From assembly GCA_039654915.1 (NCBI GenBank), contig CM077593.1:38472501-38536500 (forward strand): a stretch of DNA of 64,000 bases, given 5' to 3'. Source of the stretch: Aquilaria yunnanensis (taxonomy: Eukaryota > Streptophyta > Magnoliopsida > Malvales > Thymelaeaceae). Shown in pieces: positions 22,418 to 35,508 of the stretch. Below the pieces are notes generated by a model, which did not search any database, had not been told where the DNA came from, and was given only the letters and a program-made list of their open reading frames with translations. Position 1 is the stretch's first letter. Every line of letters starts with the position of its first letter. Position numbers and translations under genes: made by a program.

Positions 22418-23308
22418 CTCATGGAACCTTGCTATGTTTCCAGGAGCTATCTATTGCCTTCACCCAGTAGTTCATTGGCAGCAGGCCAATAGCCAAGATG
22501 CCCGTACAGATGTTCGACATAGCACAGCGGAGTGGGGAAACCATTCGCGACTACGTCGAAAGGTTTAACTGAGAAACACTAAATGTGCCAGACTTTCGGC
22601 CCGAGATCCGTATCCTCGCAATGATAAGAGGACTTCGAAGGGACTCCCAGCTCTTTTATGAGCTCTCTAAGGACCCTCCGGACACTCTAGGGGAGTTCTA
22701 CCGATGGGCTGAACAGCACATGACGGCCGAAGAACTCAGAATGGGGGGACCAAAGGTGGAACACCCTCGGCCTGAAGGACCAAGCCGCCAGCCTCGACAC
22801 CAGAATAAGGTTGGAGGAAGGCCCCAAAAACAAAGGGGTAAAAGGCCAATGACGTTCACTCCCCTGAACGCCACAAGGGCCAGCATTGTTATGGCCTTAG
22901 AAAGGCAAGGGACTACAGTCCTAAGGCCAAAGGCCATGACCTCGAAAAATAAGAAAAACATGAAAAAGTTCTGCCAATTCCACCGGGATCATGGTGATGA
23001 CATTGAAGACTGCCTCCAGTTAAGGAAATACATCGAGTCCCTGATAAAGCAGGGCCAACTTCGCCGGTACCTGCGGATGCCTTCTCCAAAGGGAAGAAAT
23101 GAAGAACAAAGAAGGGGGGACGAGGAGGACTATGATTCTGATAGATGTCGGGACCGAAGTCCTTGAAAGAACCCACCACCATCGGCAGGGGTCATCCAAA
23201 CCATCACTACAGGGATACCCTCGGCCGAAAGGAAAAGGAAGATAACGAAAATCTCCGTAATGGAGCATGGGAACTCATCGAACAGGCTTGTTCGCAAAGA
23301 TGGGTCCA
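22418..23308 (+). pseudogene. gag: G gag C-terminal part and start of protease region
   Basis: Resumes after element A with FQELSIAFTQ, then FIGSRPIAKMPVQMFD, NVPDFRPEIRILAMIRGL and the zinc-finger-like CQFHRDHGDDIEDC, a conserved-spacing variant of HGHDTEDC in A. It contains stops near 22478 (TAG where others have a Gln codon), 22570 and 23164, and ends at LVRKDGST, where the Tekay-like LTR H is inserted. The protease continues at 37111 with MKFPHDDPLL. Confidence 0.8.
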
Positions 23309-25217
23309 CTATATGTTATGGGCCTCCTAGTAGTCAGCACTCCCGAGAGAGGTAAAATGTTTGAAATTAAGTTTAGAACTTTAATTTCAAGGTTACAAAG
23401 CTAGAATAAAGGAGTTACAAAAATTCACTAAGTTCCAAGGATGTTTAAGCACTAGATGAGGAGCAGGGGCAAAATGGTAATTTTGCATCCTGAGTAACCG
23501 GGCAGGGTTCCGAGTGTTTTAAGTTAAGTTTTGTAACTTAACCTTTAACCTTAACTCAAACTTGAAACAATAACAAGAATTAATCAAGAAATGAACATGT
23601 GTTAAAAGATGGGGGTTTATGTGTTTAAGGGTTGTAACTTGGAGGTGTTAAGGGGTTGAGTGAGGGTTTAAGAAGGGAAAGGTGGCTAATGGCTGCCATA
23701 ACCACGTTTTCCCCTCTCAAGCACTCATTTCTCTCTCAATTCAAGCTAGAAATCAAGTGATCTTGATTCCTAGAGTTGCAATCCAAGGATACCAACCAAG
23801 AGTAACTTGTTTCAAGCTAGAAAATAAGGTTTGGAGGCTTGGAAGCATGATTTCTCTACTCCCCTATTTTTGATACGTGGTAAGCATGGTGTTCTTGGTT
23901 AATTCTATGTTATTTGAGTGAATTGAGGCCTGGGTTTTGGTTTGAGATGAAGATTGTGATGTTTGGTGCTTTGGTTTTGATTGGAACTTAGGTGAGGCTT
24001 TCTTGCACTTGGTTGCTTGAAAAGAGGAGTGATTCTAGCTTGTATCTAAGAGTTGAGGTAAGGGAGTAGTGTTTTTAAGCTTGAACAATGCTTGTGGCTT
24101 AAGTTTGTTGTAAGAAATTGATTAAAATTAGCCATAGCATTGAGTATGAGTTTTGGTTGAATTGTGGTGAACTATGAGGTTTGAGGAAGATTTGATGATG
24201 TTATAGAGCATCCTTAATGGCATTGTGATAGTTGGTTATGTTCCCTGCAACTTGAACTATGTATGTGTGAAGTTTAGTGGCGTTTTATGCATGTTTGATA
24301 TGTGTACTAAGTAGCCAAAGGTCATAGTAGCAAAATGCGTGCCAATTCTGCAGTTTCACAGATTGGTGATGTGTCGCCAAGAGGTACCCATAATTGGCGA
24401 CGCATCGCCAATTGGAAAAAGGATCACGGAACGTCAACAACTGTGGCGACGAGTCGCCAAGACAGCATTGGAGACCCGATTTTGTTTTTAGCATAACTTT
24501 TCGCTCGGGTGTCCAATTGGGTGATTCAAAGTTCCACACGAAGCTAAGAGGAAGTACTATCACTTTCAAGTTTTAGAAAGATATAAAATGCACCATATTT
24601 AAATTTGTTTTGAATCAAAGTGAAGGTAATTTTTAAAGGTAAAATTTTGCACATTTTGCTAGGATGATTGAGGTGAGTCCCAAAGGGGTCCTTTAGGTAC
24701 CTTGGGCCTCAAGTATGCTGGGAGTACTTCGAGACTTCCTGAAGTCCCTCGAGAAGTGGGAGTTTCCTTGAGTTTTGAAAAATTTTGAGGCTACTTATTG
24801 AGTAAGCAAGGAAACTAAGTTGCAAGCGAATATAACCAAGTGTCATGAGCTTGAGGTGTAAGTTTTAGAACCCTTGGCAACTTGGCAATGTTGGAAATCA
24901 CGGGGTTGTAAGGAGAGGCTTCAAATGCACTCTGGTTATGAGGTTTAATAACCTAGTTACATAGTTCTCACCATAATTCCCCTACATAACAAAGTTTAGG
25001 AGAGGTTATATAATAAGTCAGGCATAAGCTAAGGCTTACGAGGCACAAGTCGAGGGCTAGACTTGTGAGCCTTGGAGTGACGTCCGTAAGAAAGTAAGAA
25101 AATTATGTGAGGAGCAGTGCTTTGGGATCCGAGCATGCATATCCATATATTTACATATATGAGAGGTCCCTCACACTGCGAGAGCTAGCAGAGAGTATGC
25201 ATGAGTTATTTCATATC

Positions 25218-26098
25218 TGATAGCCATGGGCCTCATCGTTTAGAGTCATGGTGACTGTTGGAGAGACTTCTAGGAGGAAGAACGCCTGGAGGATGGTGCG
25301 CCCAAGGGAGAGTACCTGAGATGCTCAGAAAAAGTGGGTTAGGAGGCCCCGGGAATGTGTTTCCGGGGGGGGGGGGAACCTCCGACGCCCAAGTCAGTGG
25401 TGGTTGAGAAAAGGCAGAGGAAATAGCACAAAGGGGTTGAAGAGTCTCGCCTGGTGATTTTCTCAGAGTCTAGGAGTGAGACCTTTTGCTAACCAACCTC
25501 CTGCCAAGTATTTATTTCCTGGTATTTATAGGAGTGCCTAGCCCATTCAGATCGCGACACGTGTTCGGTCGGATGTTCCCTAAGTTTCTGGGCGTAGGGG
25601 ACAGATAGCTGGTAGCAGGTTGCCTTGAGCCTTGTGCTGAGATGGGCCATGATGTGATTTTGATGGCGTCAGCGTATCAGAGCGCCTATTGAGGCGGCTT
25701 TATGACGTCTGTGAAAGGACTTGCCAGAGGCTTCCTTAAATGCTTCCTTAAATGCTCCTACCGTACTCCCGAGGTCCCTGGGCGAGGTCGTCCTTTGGTA
25801 CGGATGGTCCCCCTTCGGGAAACACGCCCTCAGTTCGGGGGTACCCAGCTTCAGGGAGTTCCGCCTTCGGGGAGATCATATTCGGCCCGCTATAGCTGGT
25901 GCCTCTTTTCCAAGGCGATCTGTTTACAACCTCGGGGGGCTAGTAGTATCCTCAAGTTTCCTGGCGTGCCGGGCTCGGAGCTCTTCGGCTATCCCCCAAG
26001 GTGTATGATCCCACCTTTTCTCGGGTAGCGCCAGTTTCTTCTGGCCATTCTTGTGGCAGGGAGTTCGGCCAGATAGAGGCAATAGCCTTTGGCTATCA
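25218..26098 (-). repeat. 3' LTR of element B
   Basis: 881 bp. The left end reads TGATAGCC where the right LTR has TGATGGCC, a single change. It is very similar to 35477-36354 throughout, with a longer poly-G run near 25368. Confidence 0.9.
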
Positions 26099-26862
26099 CA
26101 TGCCCCCCTTTGGAAAGACGAAGTGAAGACTTCGGTTTTGCATCTCTTTCCGAGGTTGTTCTTGGGAGTCTCTTAGGAAGCTCAACCTGTTCCGAGGATG
26201 CACCTCTTGCCTAATGGGCTGTTCGGCCTTGGCCTGTTCTTTGGTGTCTTCGACGCGGAGCATGTGCTGAAGATACACCTCTTGGCCGAAGGTCATGGGC
26301 TGTTTGGCCATAGCCTGTCTCTTGGTGTCCTCGAGGTAACCTGCTTTTTCTTCTTGCAGGTCTGTGTAACGTCGTGTCTAGTGGCCAAGCGTGTCAGTCT
26401 AAGCGACGCGTCCCAGTTTTTTAGGGATGTCAGAAGACGTGTCCCCAGTTTTGGCGCGGCGGTTGACACGTGGCACTTTGCCGTTGGAGGAGAGCCGTGT
26501 CGGTTACATAGGGCGCGCCTTTTCAGGTGCAGAGGGCAGTTACGGGGACGGTTCGCCTCCAAAAGGGTACTTATGATGACATTTCGGTTACCCACCTTTG
26601 GCCTATAAATAGCCCATTCCATCATAAGTCCCATTTGCTTTTACTTCTGCTCTTTCCTCTGCTTTGCCCCTGTTTTCATACTTTCTTGCTTTCTGTGGCG
26701 GAGCTGCCTTAATCAGAGCTTTTTTCAGCCAACTTTCACGACGGCGTCCTCAGATTTTGGCAAATCTTTTGGTGGGTTTTTGTTTTCCAGAGTGTTTTGA
26801 CTCCTTTGTTCTTTTGAGTTTTTTCGGGAAACTGTTTTCTTTCTTTTTCCGAACTCGTTTTC
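26099..26862 (+). promoter_or_regulatory. Upstream region and TATA box of B's antisense gene
   Basis: The polypurine tract (minus strand) comes first, then two direct repeats of about 80 bp around 26183-26340. GACGTGTCCCC follows near 26437, a CACGTG box in TTGACACGTGGC at 26467-26472, and a TATA box TATAAATA at 26604-26611. The ATG is 259 bp after the TATA box. The arrangement matches A and C. No reading frame of note. Confidence 0.62.
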
Positions 26863-29280
26863 ATGTCGAAAATGCCTATCCCTGAGAGATGGCAGCCTCT
26901 TTTAGCCCATCCTTGTTGCACCACCCCCGCAAAATTAGAGAGGTGGAAGAAAAAGTTCTTTCTTCCCTCTTACGCCGTTACTAGGCTGCCTCGCTCTAGC
27001 CATTATGCTTTTTCAAACCATAGCAACGAGATTACCGTTTTCTGAGCACAGCGGAAGGCCGGACTTCGGTATCTTCCCCCGAAGATGGTTTGCGAGTTCT
27101 GCCAATTTCATGGCATTACTGTGAACCAGCTTCCCCCGAACTCTTTCTGCTATTTTAACGCCTTCCTCTGTATGTGTGGCGTGTTCGGGATAAAACCCCA
27201 TTTTATAATCTTCATGCAGTACTACAAGCTCTTTGTGGTCCCGAAGGGTGGCTTCTATTTTATGCTACCTCGGGGATCCGGGAGCAAAAAATTCATGTTC
27301 ACCTTCGCCACCAAGGACAGCTGGCGGGGGTGGCAACAGAAATTCTTCTTCCTGAAGATGGAGGAGGCCTGGTCGTATGTTCCGACCAAGTGGGCTCAGG
27401 GAAGGCTAGATGTGGACGTCATTGATCCGAGGTTGTTGCTGACTCCAGAGTTGGCTTCCACTTTCGCGGACTTCAACGGCCGCATCCGCGCCGTTTCTGA
27501 CTGGGATCCCGAGGTCGCGCCGTGCTCTCTGTACCCCTTCCCTATCAACTGGAGGTTGATGACCGAAGAGGTCCTCCGGGAGTTAAAGGTGGTTAAGGAG
27601 CACGAGACCGACCTCGAGATTCCAGCTCCTGCCATCACCGGGGAAGGATTCCTGGTTGGTCAAGCTTCTTAAGGAGGAAATTTCTTTCGAAACGCTTGTC
27701 GAAAGTGAGTTATCTTTTACTCCCTTGTTGTTTTTCCCTCGGACTTACGCTGATGTCTTTTTTCTTTTTCAGAGATGGGCGACGGGACTGCTGCATTTTA
27801 CAAGTCCCTTTTCTCCAGCCAGGTGGAGAAGGGCGATCAGACAAAGAAGGCGGCTTCCCGAAGGCGGAAGTCGACTGGCACTGGGCCTTCGGCGAAACGG
27901 GCAAAGAAAACTGCCCAGGTTCCTATGGAGGAAATTTTCGAGGAAGCAGCTGAGGAGCCTGGTACAGCCGAGGTTCCGGCGTCTGATGCAGCTACCGAAG
28001 TTTCTTCCGCCGACGTCCCTCCCCAGAGCCCTTCTGCGCCGCAGGCCCTTCTGGAGGCCGTGGCAGAGACTCCTTCTGCCGAGGAGTGGTGCAAGAGGAA
28101 AGGCAAGGCAATTTCGACCGAGGAGTCTGAGGATTCCGAGGACGCCGTGTTCGAAGTGCCGCCAGGTTTGTTATTTTCAGAACAAGTATGGCTCTTTTTC
28201 TTTTTCTGAATTTTCCTTTGTCTCTGACCTGCTTCTCATTTTTGCCGTGCAGGGGAGTTACTTACCCCGAACTGGGCGGCCGAACACACGAAGGCGCGCG
28301 CCCTTCGCGACGCCAAAGTCCCGCAAGGGAAGATACCCAAGGAGCCTTTCTGGACCTTCACGGAGGACATGAACTTGTACGCCGAGGACTGTCCTGAAAT
28401 GGCAAAGCAAATTTCGAAGGAGGTGCTTACAGAGGCCTCCTTCAAGGCTATTGCGGCAGCCCATCCGGACGATGACACCCTTGCCGCAAAAGTCACCGAG
28501 CATGCTGCTCAGGTATGTTCTTCACACCTTTTTCCCTTCAATTTTTCCTAAGTGCCTGGCTCTTACTGACCTTGCGTTCATCTCTTTGCAGCTGCTGGGG
28601 TACGCTGGCTTTCTCTGAGTTCGGGTAGCCAGGAATTCGGCGTTCCGAACTTCGGCTTTAGAGACCCTAAAGAAGGCGAAGGAAACGTGCTCGGCATTGA
28701 TCGCCAAGAACCAGCAGCTGTCGGATGGTACGAAGAAAGAAGTTGATGCCCTTCGGGAGGAGTTCCGGAAGGAAAAGGAAGATCTTGAGAAGAACTCCTC
28801 CCTGAAGATTGCTCACCTCGGCGATCAGGTGAAAGGGATGCTCGCTGCCAACCAAGACCTTCTCAAAGATAAGTCAGATTCTGGCAATCTCATTCGGTCG
28901 TTGGTGAGTGAGAAAAAGGCTCTTGAAGTCGAGGTCCAGTCTTTGAAGAAGGAGCCTGATGCGAAGAAAAAGTGAAGGCGCTGAAGAAGGAGGTTGCAGA
29001 CTTGAAGGACGAGCTCGAGGACCTTGAGGTTGAGAAGGACAAATCTGACCAAATGACCAAGGTTGCCTTCCAAGACGGATTCTGCCTTTCTCGGCACCAA
29101 GTCCTTGAGAGGTTCCCAGGTCTGGACCTCTCTTTTTTGGAAGCTCTCAACATTCCCGAGGGGCCTCGGTGGTCCTGGTCCAAGATCGAGCACCTGAACC
29201 TGCCTTCCACAATTCCGGCTCCGAAGGTGGTAGAAAAGGGCACAGAGGCTGCTAGCTCCCGGGATGCCGAGAACCCTTAG
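26863..29280 (+). pseudogene. Antisense gene (aORF) of element B, defective
   Basis: Four exons: 26863-27704, 27773-28165, 28253-28512 and 28592-29280. The introns are 68, 87 and 79 nt with GT...AG ends and phases 1, 1 and 0. Corrected for two one-base indels the exons give 727 codons plus stop. Exon 1 begins MSKMPIPERWQPLLAHP and carries the Transposase_28-like domain. Exon 2 begins MGDGTAAFYKSLF and has a basic patch and an acidic Ser/Pro-rich linker. Exon 3 has EPFWTFTEDMNLY. Exon 4 is coiled coil plus QDGFCLSRHQVLERFPGLDL. Breaks: TGA at 27043-27045 (CGA in A), an extra G near 27640, TGA near 28617 (CGA in A) and a one-base loss near 28970. Function unknown. Confidence 0.82.
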
Positions 29281-30008
29281 GCCTTTTCCTTTTTTCTTCT
29301 TCATTTTTGTGTTCCTTCTTCGGGCACTTCTTCTTTGTAAGCCTGATCATTGTAAATGAAGATCTTTTTTGGCTAAGTTTTTTTTTCAATGCCCCGAACA
29401 CATTTGCTCAAGAGACTTCGGAAAACCTGTGATCAAAGAAACTTGACTAAGTGTGAAAGATCTTTCCCTTGTCCGAGCTTGTTCGCTCAAGAGGCTTTTT
29501 GGAAAGTCTGAAAAATTTGACTAAGTCTTTTTGCAGGTTTTTGCATTTCCATTTTGTCCTGAACACGTTCGCTCGAGGGACTTCGAAAACCCCTTAGTCA
29601 AAATTTTTCATTTCCCCTTGTCCCGAGCATGTTCGCTCAAAAGACTTAAGAAACCTTTTGCGAGATTTTTTATTTTCCATTTTTCCCGAGCGTGATGGCT
29701 CAAGGGACTTCGGAAAACTGTCTCTGCACTTATTTCGGCGAGTACCGCTGAGGGATTTTCCCATCTTTCCCGAGCGTGATGGCTCAAGGGACTTCGGAAA
29801 ACTGTCTCTGCGCTTATTTTGGTGAGTACCGCTGAGAGATTTTCCCATCTTTCCCGAGCGTGATGGCTCAAGGGACTTTGGAAAGTGAAATCTGCGCTTG
29901 TGGCGAGCATCTTCGCGGAATTCTGTACAATTCTGCATTTAAGAAATTTTCTCAAGGTACTTCTGTACTTAGAATATTTGTCGTACAGTATGATTCATTC
30001 GCTCAAGC
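29281..30008. repeat. Hairpin-repeat array between aORF and pol of element B
   Basis: Seven units start near 29393, 29471, 29558, 29622, 29685, 29769 and 29853. The last three are almost identical to each other (unit near 84 bp with CCCGAGCGTGATGGCTCAAG), so part of the array has been recently duplicated. The position between convergent genes is the same as in A and C. Confidence 0.75.
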
Positions 30009-33000
30009 TTAGGCGTAGAATTTTCTCAAGGCATCTGAGTGCCAAGTGTTTTTCAATTCTATGCCTTCGGCATCGCCCAGTTTGTACACGCCTTTTCGTA
30101 CTTCGGCGAGGACCAGATAAGGTCCTTCCCAGTTTGCGCGAAGTACTTCGTGGGATGGCCTTCGGGGCGTAAAGTCAGCCTTTCGGAGAACGAGGTTCCC
30201 TTTTTTGATTTCTTTTGGCCTAGCTCGCAAATTTATAGCTGCGGCCACTCTTTGCTGGAAAGCTTTTCTTCTCAGCTCAGCTATTTCTCTGTGTTCGCCG
30301 ACAAGGTCGAGCTTCGTTCTTAGGCCGAGGTCGTTTCCACCTTCATCAAATACTTGCACCCGTACTGATGGTCTAACTATCTCGATAAGGATGATGGCCT
30401 CCGTTCCGCAGACGAGTGAGAAGGGAGTCTCCCCTGTGGCTCTTCGGGGCGTCATTCAGTAACTCCATAATACACTTTGGAGTTCTCCTGGCCATTTCCC
30501 TTTTGCTTCCCCCAGTCTCTTCTTCAGGCCATCTTTTATGGTCCCGTTAGATACTTCCACCTGCCCGTTGCTTTGGGGGTGAGCTACTGGGACGAATTGC
30601 ATCTTTATTCCGAGGTCACTGATAAACTCCTGGAATCCTTTGTCTATGAATTGGGATACATTATCTGCCACTAGTACCCTCGCTATGCCGAATCTGCATA
30701 CTATGTTCTTCCATACAAACTTTTGCACTTCTTTTGCCGAGATAGTTGCTAGGGGTTCTACCTCGACCCATTTGGAGAAATAGTCTACTGCTACTACGCA
30801 GAATTTCACGCCTCCGGGCGCTGAGGGGAGTGGCCCAATAAGGTCTATGCCCCAGACTGCGAAGGGCCAGGGATAGTCAGCCGAAGTTACCATTTCCGAG
30901 GGTGCCTTCTGGATGTTCGCGTGTTTCTGGCAACTACCGCATTTTCGGATGAACTGCCTTGCATCCTTTCTCAGGGTAGGCCAGAAGTATCCTTGGCGAA
31001 GTATCACCGCCGCAAGGGCATCAGTTCCAATATGTGAACCACACATGCCTTCGTGGACCTCTTCAAGGACCATTTCAGTATCCTCTTCATCCACGCATCT
31101 TTGCAGCGGGTTTGCATATCCCTGTCAGTATAATTCTTCGCCAATCAGGAAGAATCGGCCGGAGCGTCTTCGCAGCCTTGCAGCATCACCGGGGTCTTCG
31201 GGGAGCATATTTTCTGTGAGGTATCTTTTTATAGGAACTTTCCACCCTTCTCCCGAGGTCGCTATGCTCAGCACTGAGATGCTCGGGTGATCTAGCACCT
31301 CGGTGTATGTTTTTTACTTCGCCAAGCAATCTGCCTCAGTGTTATTCCGCGGAGGTATATTTTTCGATCCGTACGGCGTCAAACTCTTGGACGAGCTTTG
31401 CTACCAGCTCGTGGTATTTTGCCAAGGTTGCGTCCTTAGCCCCATAATCTCCTAACGTCTGCCGAACTACTAGCTGGGAATCGCTGCGAGCCTTTAAGTT
31501 TCTCAGGCCAATCTTTTTGGGCAAGCGTAATCCCGCTATGAGGGCCTCATACTCAGCCACATTGTTAGTGACGTTGAAGCTAAACTTGATAGCCTTCATT
31601 ACTTCCAGGCCTTTGGGGCCTCTGATAACTACCCCAGCTCCCTAGTGTTCGGACCCGGAGGCTCCGTCAACATGTAAGGTCCATTCTGGCTCACCTTCAT
31701 TTAGATCTGGATGACTGTCCTCAGTGGTGGGTATTTCGGCAATGAATTCTGCCAGTGCCTGAGCTTTTATGGCCTTCCAAGGTTCATAGATGATATCGTG
31801 TTCGCCAAGCTCTATACACCACTTGGAGAGCCTTCCCGAATGATCCACTTTCCTCATAACGTCCCGTAGTGGCAGGCTACTTCGGACGATGATGGGGTGA
31901 GCCTGAAAGTATGGCCGCAGCCTTCTCCCTGCAAGCACCAAGGCATATATAGCTTTTTGAAGCAGAGGGTACCTGACTTCGGCACCATGCAGGGATTTGC
32001 TGACGTAATAGACTGGCCATTGCTTTGGCCCTTCTTCTTTCATGAGGACCGAGCTCACAGCTTTTTCCGTGACGGCAAGGTATAACACGAGGGGTTCTCC
32101 CTCACGAGGTTGTCGCAGAGTCGGCAGGCTGGCTAGGTAGACTTTGAGTTCTTCCCAGGCCTTTTGGCAATCTTCACCCCAAGGGTGATCATTCCTTCCG
32201 AGGTCACCTTCCATTTTTGCTGCCTTTGTGAGGACTTTGAAGAAAGGTCGACACCTATCTCCGTACCTAGAAATAAACCTGCTCAGGGAGGTTATTCTTC
32301 CGGTGAGCCTCTGCACGTCTTTGACTGTGGCAGGAGTTCGGAACTCAAGCAGCGCCTTAATCTTCTCGGGGTTAGCGTCAATGCCTCTTTCGCATACCAT
32401 GTACCCAAGGAATTTTCCCGAGGTTACCCCGGAGATGCACTTTTCAGGATTGAGCTGAATCCCGAAGGCTCTGAGTTTTTGGAAGCTTTCCTCTAGATCT
32501 GCAACATGATAGCTAGGCAGCTTGCTCTTGACTATCATATCATCAACATACACCTCCATGTTTCTCCCCATTTGGTCTTTAAAGACCTTGTTCATCAACC
32601 TTTGGTAGGTGGCTCCTGCTTTTTTGAGCCCAAAGGGCATCCTGACATAGCAGTATGTTCCTCCCTCGGTGATGAAGGCGGTTTTTTCTTCATCTTCGGG
32701 GTCCATTCTTATTTGATGGTAGCCACTGAAGGCGTCTAGGAAACCTAGGAGCCCGTATTCGGCAGTTGAATCTACCAGTTGATCTATTGGCGGCAGAGGG
32801 TATGAGTCTTTCAGGCAAGCATCGTTCAAGTTTCTGAAGTCGATGCACATCCGGAGTTTGCTGCTACCTTCTTTTGTGGCAATGACCACGTTGCTTAACC
32901 ATTCGAGGTACTTCACCTCCCTGATGACATTGGCATCTAACAGACGCTGGACCTCGGTTTTGACAAAGTTGCTCTTGTGGGCTGAGATGCTTCGTTTCTT

Positions 33001-35508
33001 TTGCCGGACAGGTTTTGCTTTCAGGCTTACTTTGAGGCTATGCTGTATTATGCCAGAGTTTACCCCTGGTATATCTTTCGGCGAGTAGGCGAACAGATCT
33101 TTATTTTTTAGCAGAAAAGATACAAGGTTTTCCTTCTCACCTTCGGCCAAGCTCTTCCCTATTCGGGTAGATTGTCCTGGGATAAGTTCTACTGTTTCCA
33201 TTTCTGCTTTTGTGAGATCTTCTTCTTTGCCTTTTTCTGGCGCCTTTGCCTGCATTGTTTGTGCGAAGTTGCTCATCGGGGCCTTTCGTGCTTTCACAAA
33301 CACCTTTCTTACCTCGGCCTGGTCTATGAAGATCTCTACATCTCCATCCTTGGTGGCGAATGTGACAGTCAAGTACTTCACATCAGGGCGAATGTGCAGG
33401 TTTCCCTGTGTCTGCCTTCCAAGGATGGCGTTGTACGAGGACGGGACGTCCATGATGATGAACCTCGCCATTGTAGAGGCGTACAACTCAGCTGCTCCGT
33501 CTACCGAAGTCCCTTTCATCATCAGTGGGAGGTCGATCCATCTGAGAACGAGCAGTTTGGATGGTCCAACCCCGAAGGTGGGCGAGGTGAGTGGCTTAAG
33601 CTCGCTGCTAGAGATGCCCAAGCTCGATAGTAAGTGCGAGAATAGGACGTCCGCATTTGATCCATCATCAAGTAGCACCCTTTTGACATCCCAGTTCCCT
33701 ATCCTCGCCATGATCAGCAACGGATCGTCGTGGGGAAAGACGACGGTGGATCCATCTTTGCGGGCCAGCTTCTTTGCTGGATTTTGATATTCCATGACTG
33801 CAATTTCTCTAGCCTTCCGCTTTCTTTCTGAGGATGGGAGCCCCGTGGTGATTGTTTGGATAACCCCTGTCGGAGGTGGAGGGCGCCTTTTTGGACTTCG
33901 GTTTCTCCGCCTGTCGGAGTCATAGTCCTCCTCTTCGGCCCATTCTTCCTCCACTTTTCTGCCTTTCGGGGATGGTATCCGCAGGTATTTTCGAAGTTGT
34001 CCCTGCTTTATCAGTGACTCTATGTACTTCTTCAGCTAGAAGCAGTCTTCGGTGTCATGACCATGGTCGCGATGAAACTGGCAGAACTTCTTTGCATTCT
34101 TCTTATTATCGGCGGTCATGGCCCTTGGCCACCGAATCTGCGTCCTTTGCCTTTCCAGCGCCAAGAGGATGTTGGTCCGTGTAGTGCTCAGTGGTGTGAA
34201 ACTTTGGGCTTTCCTTCCCCGCATCCTCCAAGGTCGTCCTGCCTGTTCGGTCGGATGCCGAGCTTGTTGATTGGACCCTTCGGCACGGTGGTGATCAGAC
34301 TTCGGCCCAGCCATTCTTAGTTCCTCGGCGGTCATGTGTTGTTCTGCCCTTCGGTGAAATTCTCTGAGGGTCTCCGGGGGGTCCTTTGAGAACTCATAAA
34401 ACAGCTGTGAGTCTCGCCGAAGGCCCCGTGTCATGGCAAGAATGCGGATTTCGGGCAGAAAGTCGGGGATGCTCAGAGCTTCCCTGTTGAATCTTTCGAC
34501 ATAGTCTCGGATGGTTTCTCCGTTCCTCTGCTTTATGTCGAACATCTGGACAGGCATCTTCGTAGTAGGTCGACTCCCAATGAATTGCTGCGTGAAGGCC
34601 GTGGACAACTCCCGGAACTCCGTGATGGTCCCTGAAGGCAATGAATTGTACCATGCAGTTGCTGGCCCTGTGAGGGTGACTTCGAAGCACTTGCACATGG
34701 TAGCGTCGCCAGCACCGTGCATTATCATGCTGCGTCTGTACTTCGTCAGATGGGCCTACGGATTAGTACGGCCATCATAAATCTCCAACCGAGGTACTCT
34801 GAAGTCACCTGGCATGGCTGCCTCGGCCACAGTCCGGGTGAACGGGGACCCATCTTCGTTGAAGGCTCCCGTGAGCCTGTCCCAAACGGGTTTTCTGGCC
34901 ATTTGTTTCTCCACCCTATCTAGCCGGGCTAATATCCTCTCCATAAGCACTGTGGCACTAGGCCCTTCTTCAGGGAAGGGAAACCGTCGGCGCCTCTTTC
35001 GGGAGCGAGTTCGGCGCTGAAGGGACAGGGACCTCGCCTCAGGCGTCGAACTCCTTCGCTGTGAGACTTTCGGTCGTTTGGACCCAGTTTGTCCCACAAG
35101 CCGTTTCCCGAGGAGTATATTCTCCGTGGACGACTCTTCGCGCGGGTCTACGCTTCCCGAACTGCGATGTGTCGACCTCTGACTTTTCTCCTGAGGGCGT
35201 GCAGGTGAGGGAGGTCTTTGGGCCTGTGTCTGCTGTGACCATCTTCGGTCGATCTGTTGTGTCATTTCGGCCACGACCGAACGCTGAAACTCCCTCATAA
35301 AGCTCATAGTGATTACTAGAGGGCGGTCTTCCTCGGACGCAGAAGTCCCTGGGAGTGTTTGTTCAGCAGCCAGTTGTGTCTCAGTCACGGACGGAGACCT
35401 TGGGAGTCCCTTGTCCTTAGAACGCCGAGTTTCAACGACGGCAATCTCATAGCGGGTTCCCACAGACGGCGCCAAATGATGGCCATGGGCCTCATCGTTT
35501 AGAGTCAT
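30009..35508 (-). pseudogene. gag-pol: Gag-pol of element B
   Basis: The ATG at 35508-35506 is inside the LTR. A single frame runs to about 31345 with only three nonsense codons, TAG at 34756-34758, 34036-34038 and 31642-31644, each CAG in A. Gag includes MPGDFRVPRLEIYDG and CQFHRDHGHDTEDC. Protease LLDDGSNAD, reverse transcriptase YVDDM (near 32530-32550) and both RNase H domains follow. A frameshift near 31345 precedes integrase, where WGIDLIGPLP, VADNVSQF (DNG changed to DNV) and QVEVSNGTIKDGL keep the D, D and E positions. TGA at 30456-30458 (CGA in A) interrupts the C-terminal part, which ends WHSDALRKFYA. Confidence 0.9.
35459..35476 (-). promoter_or_regulatory. Primer-binding site of element B
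   Basis: TTTGGCGCCGTCTGTGGG on the minus strand directly after the 5' LTR, and part of the gag reading frame. Confidence 0.85.

Noticed and set aside
23308..23312. ACTAT as the duplication flanking LTR H
   Set aside because: It would make the LTR start with ATGTT and end without CA; CTATA/CTATG gives standard TG...CA ends and restores the G frame.
23314..25217. Host unique sequence with small reading frames
   Set aside because: Together with 36360-37110 it forms one block with TG...CA ends and a near-perfect CTATA/CTATG duplication inside the G protease; an LTR explains it better.
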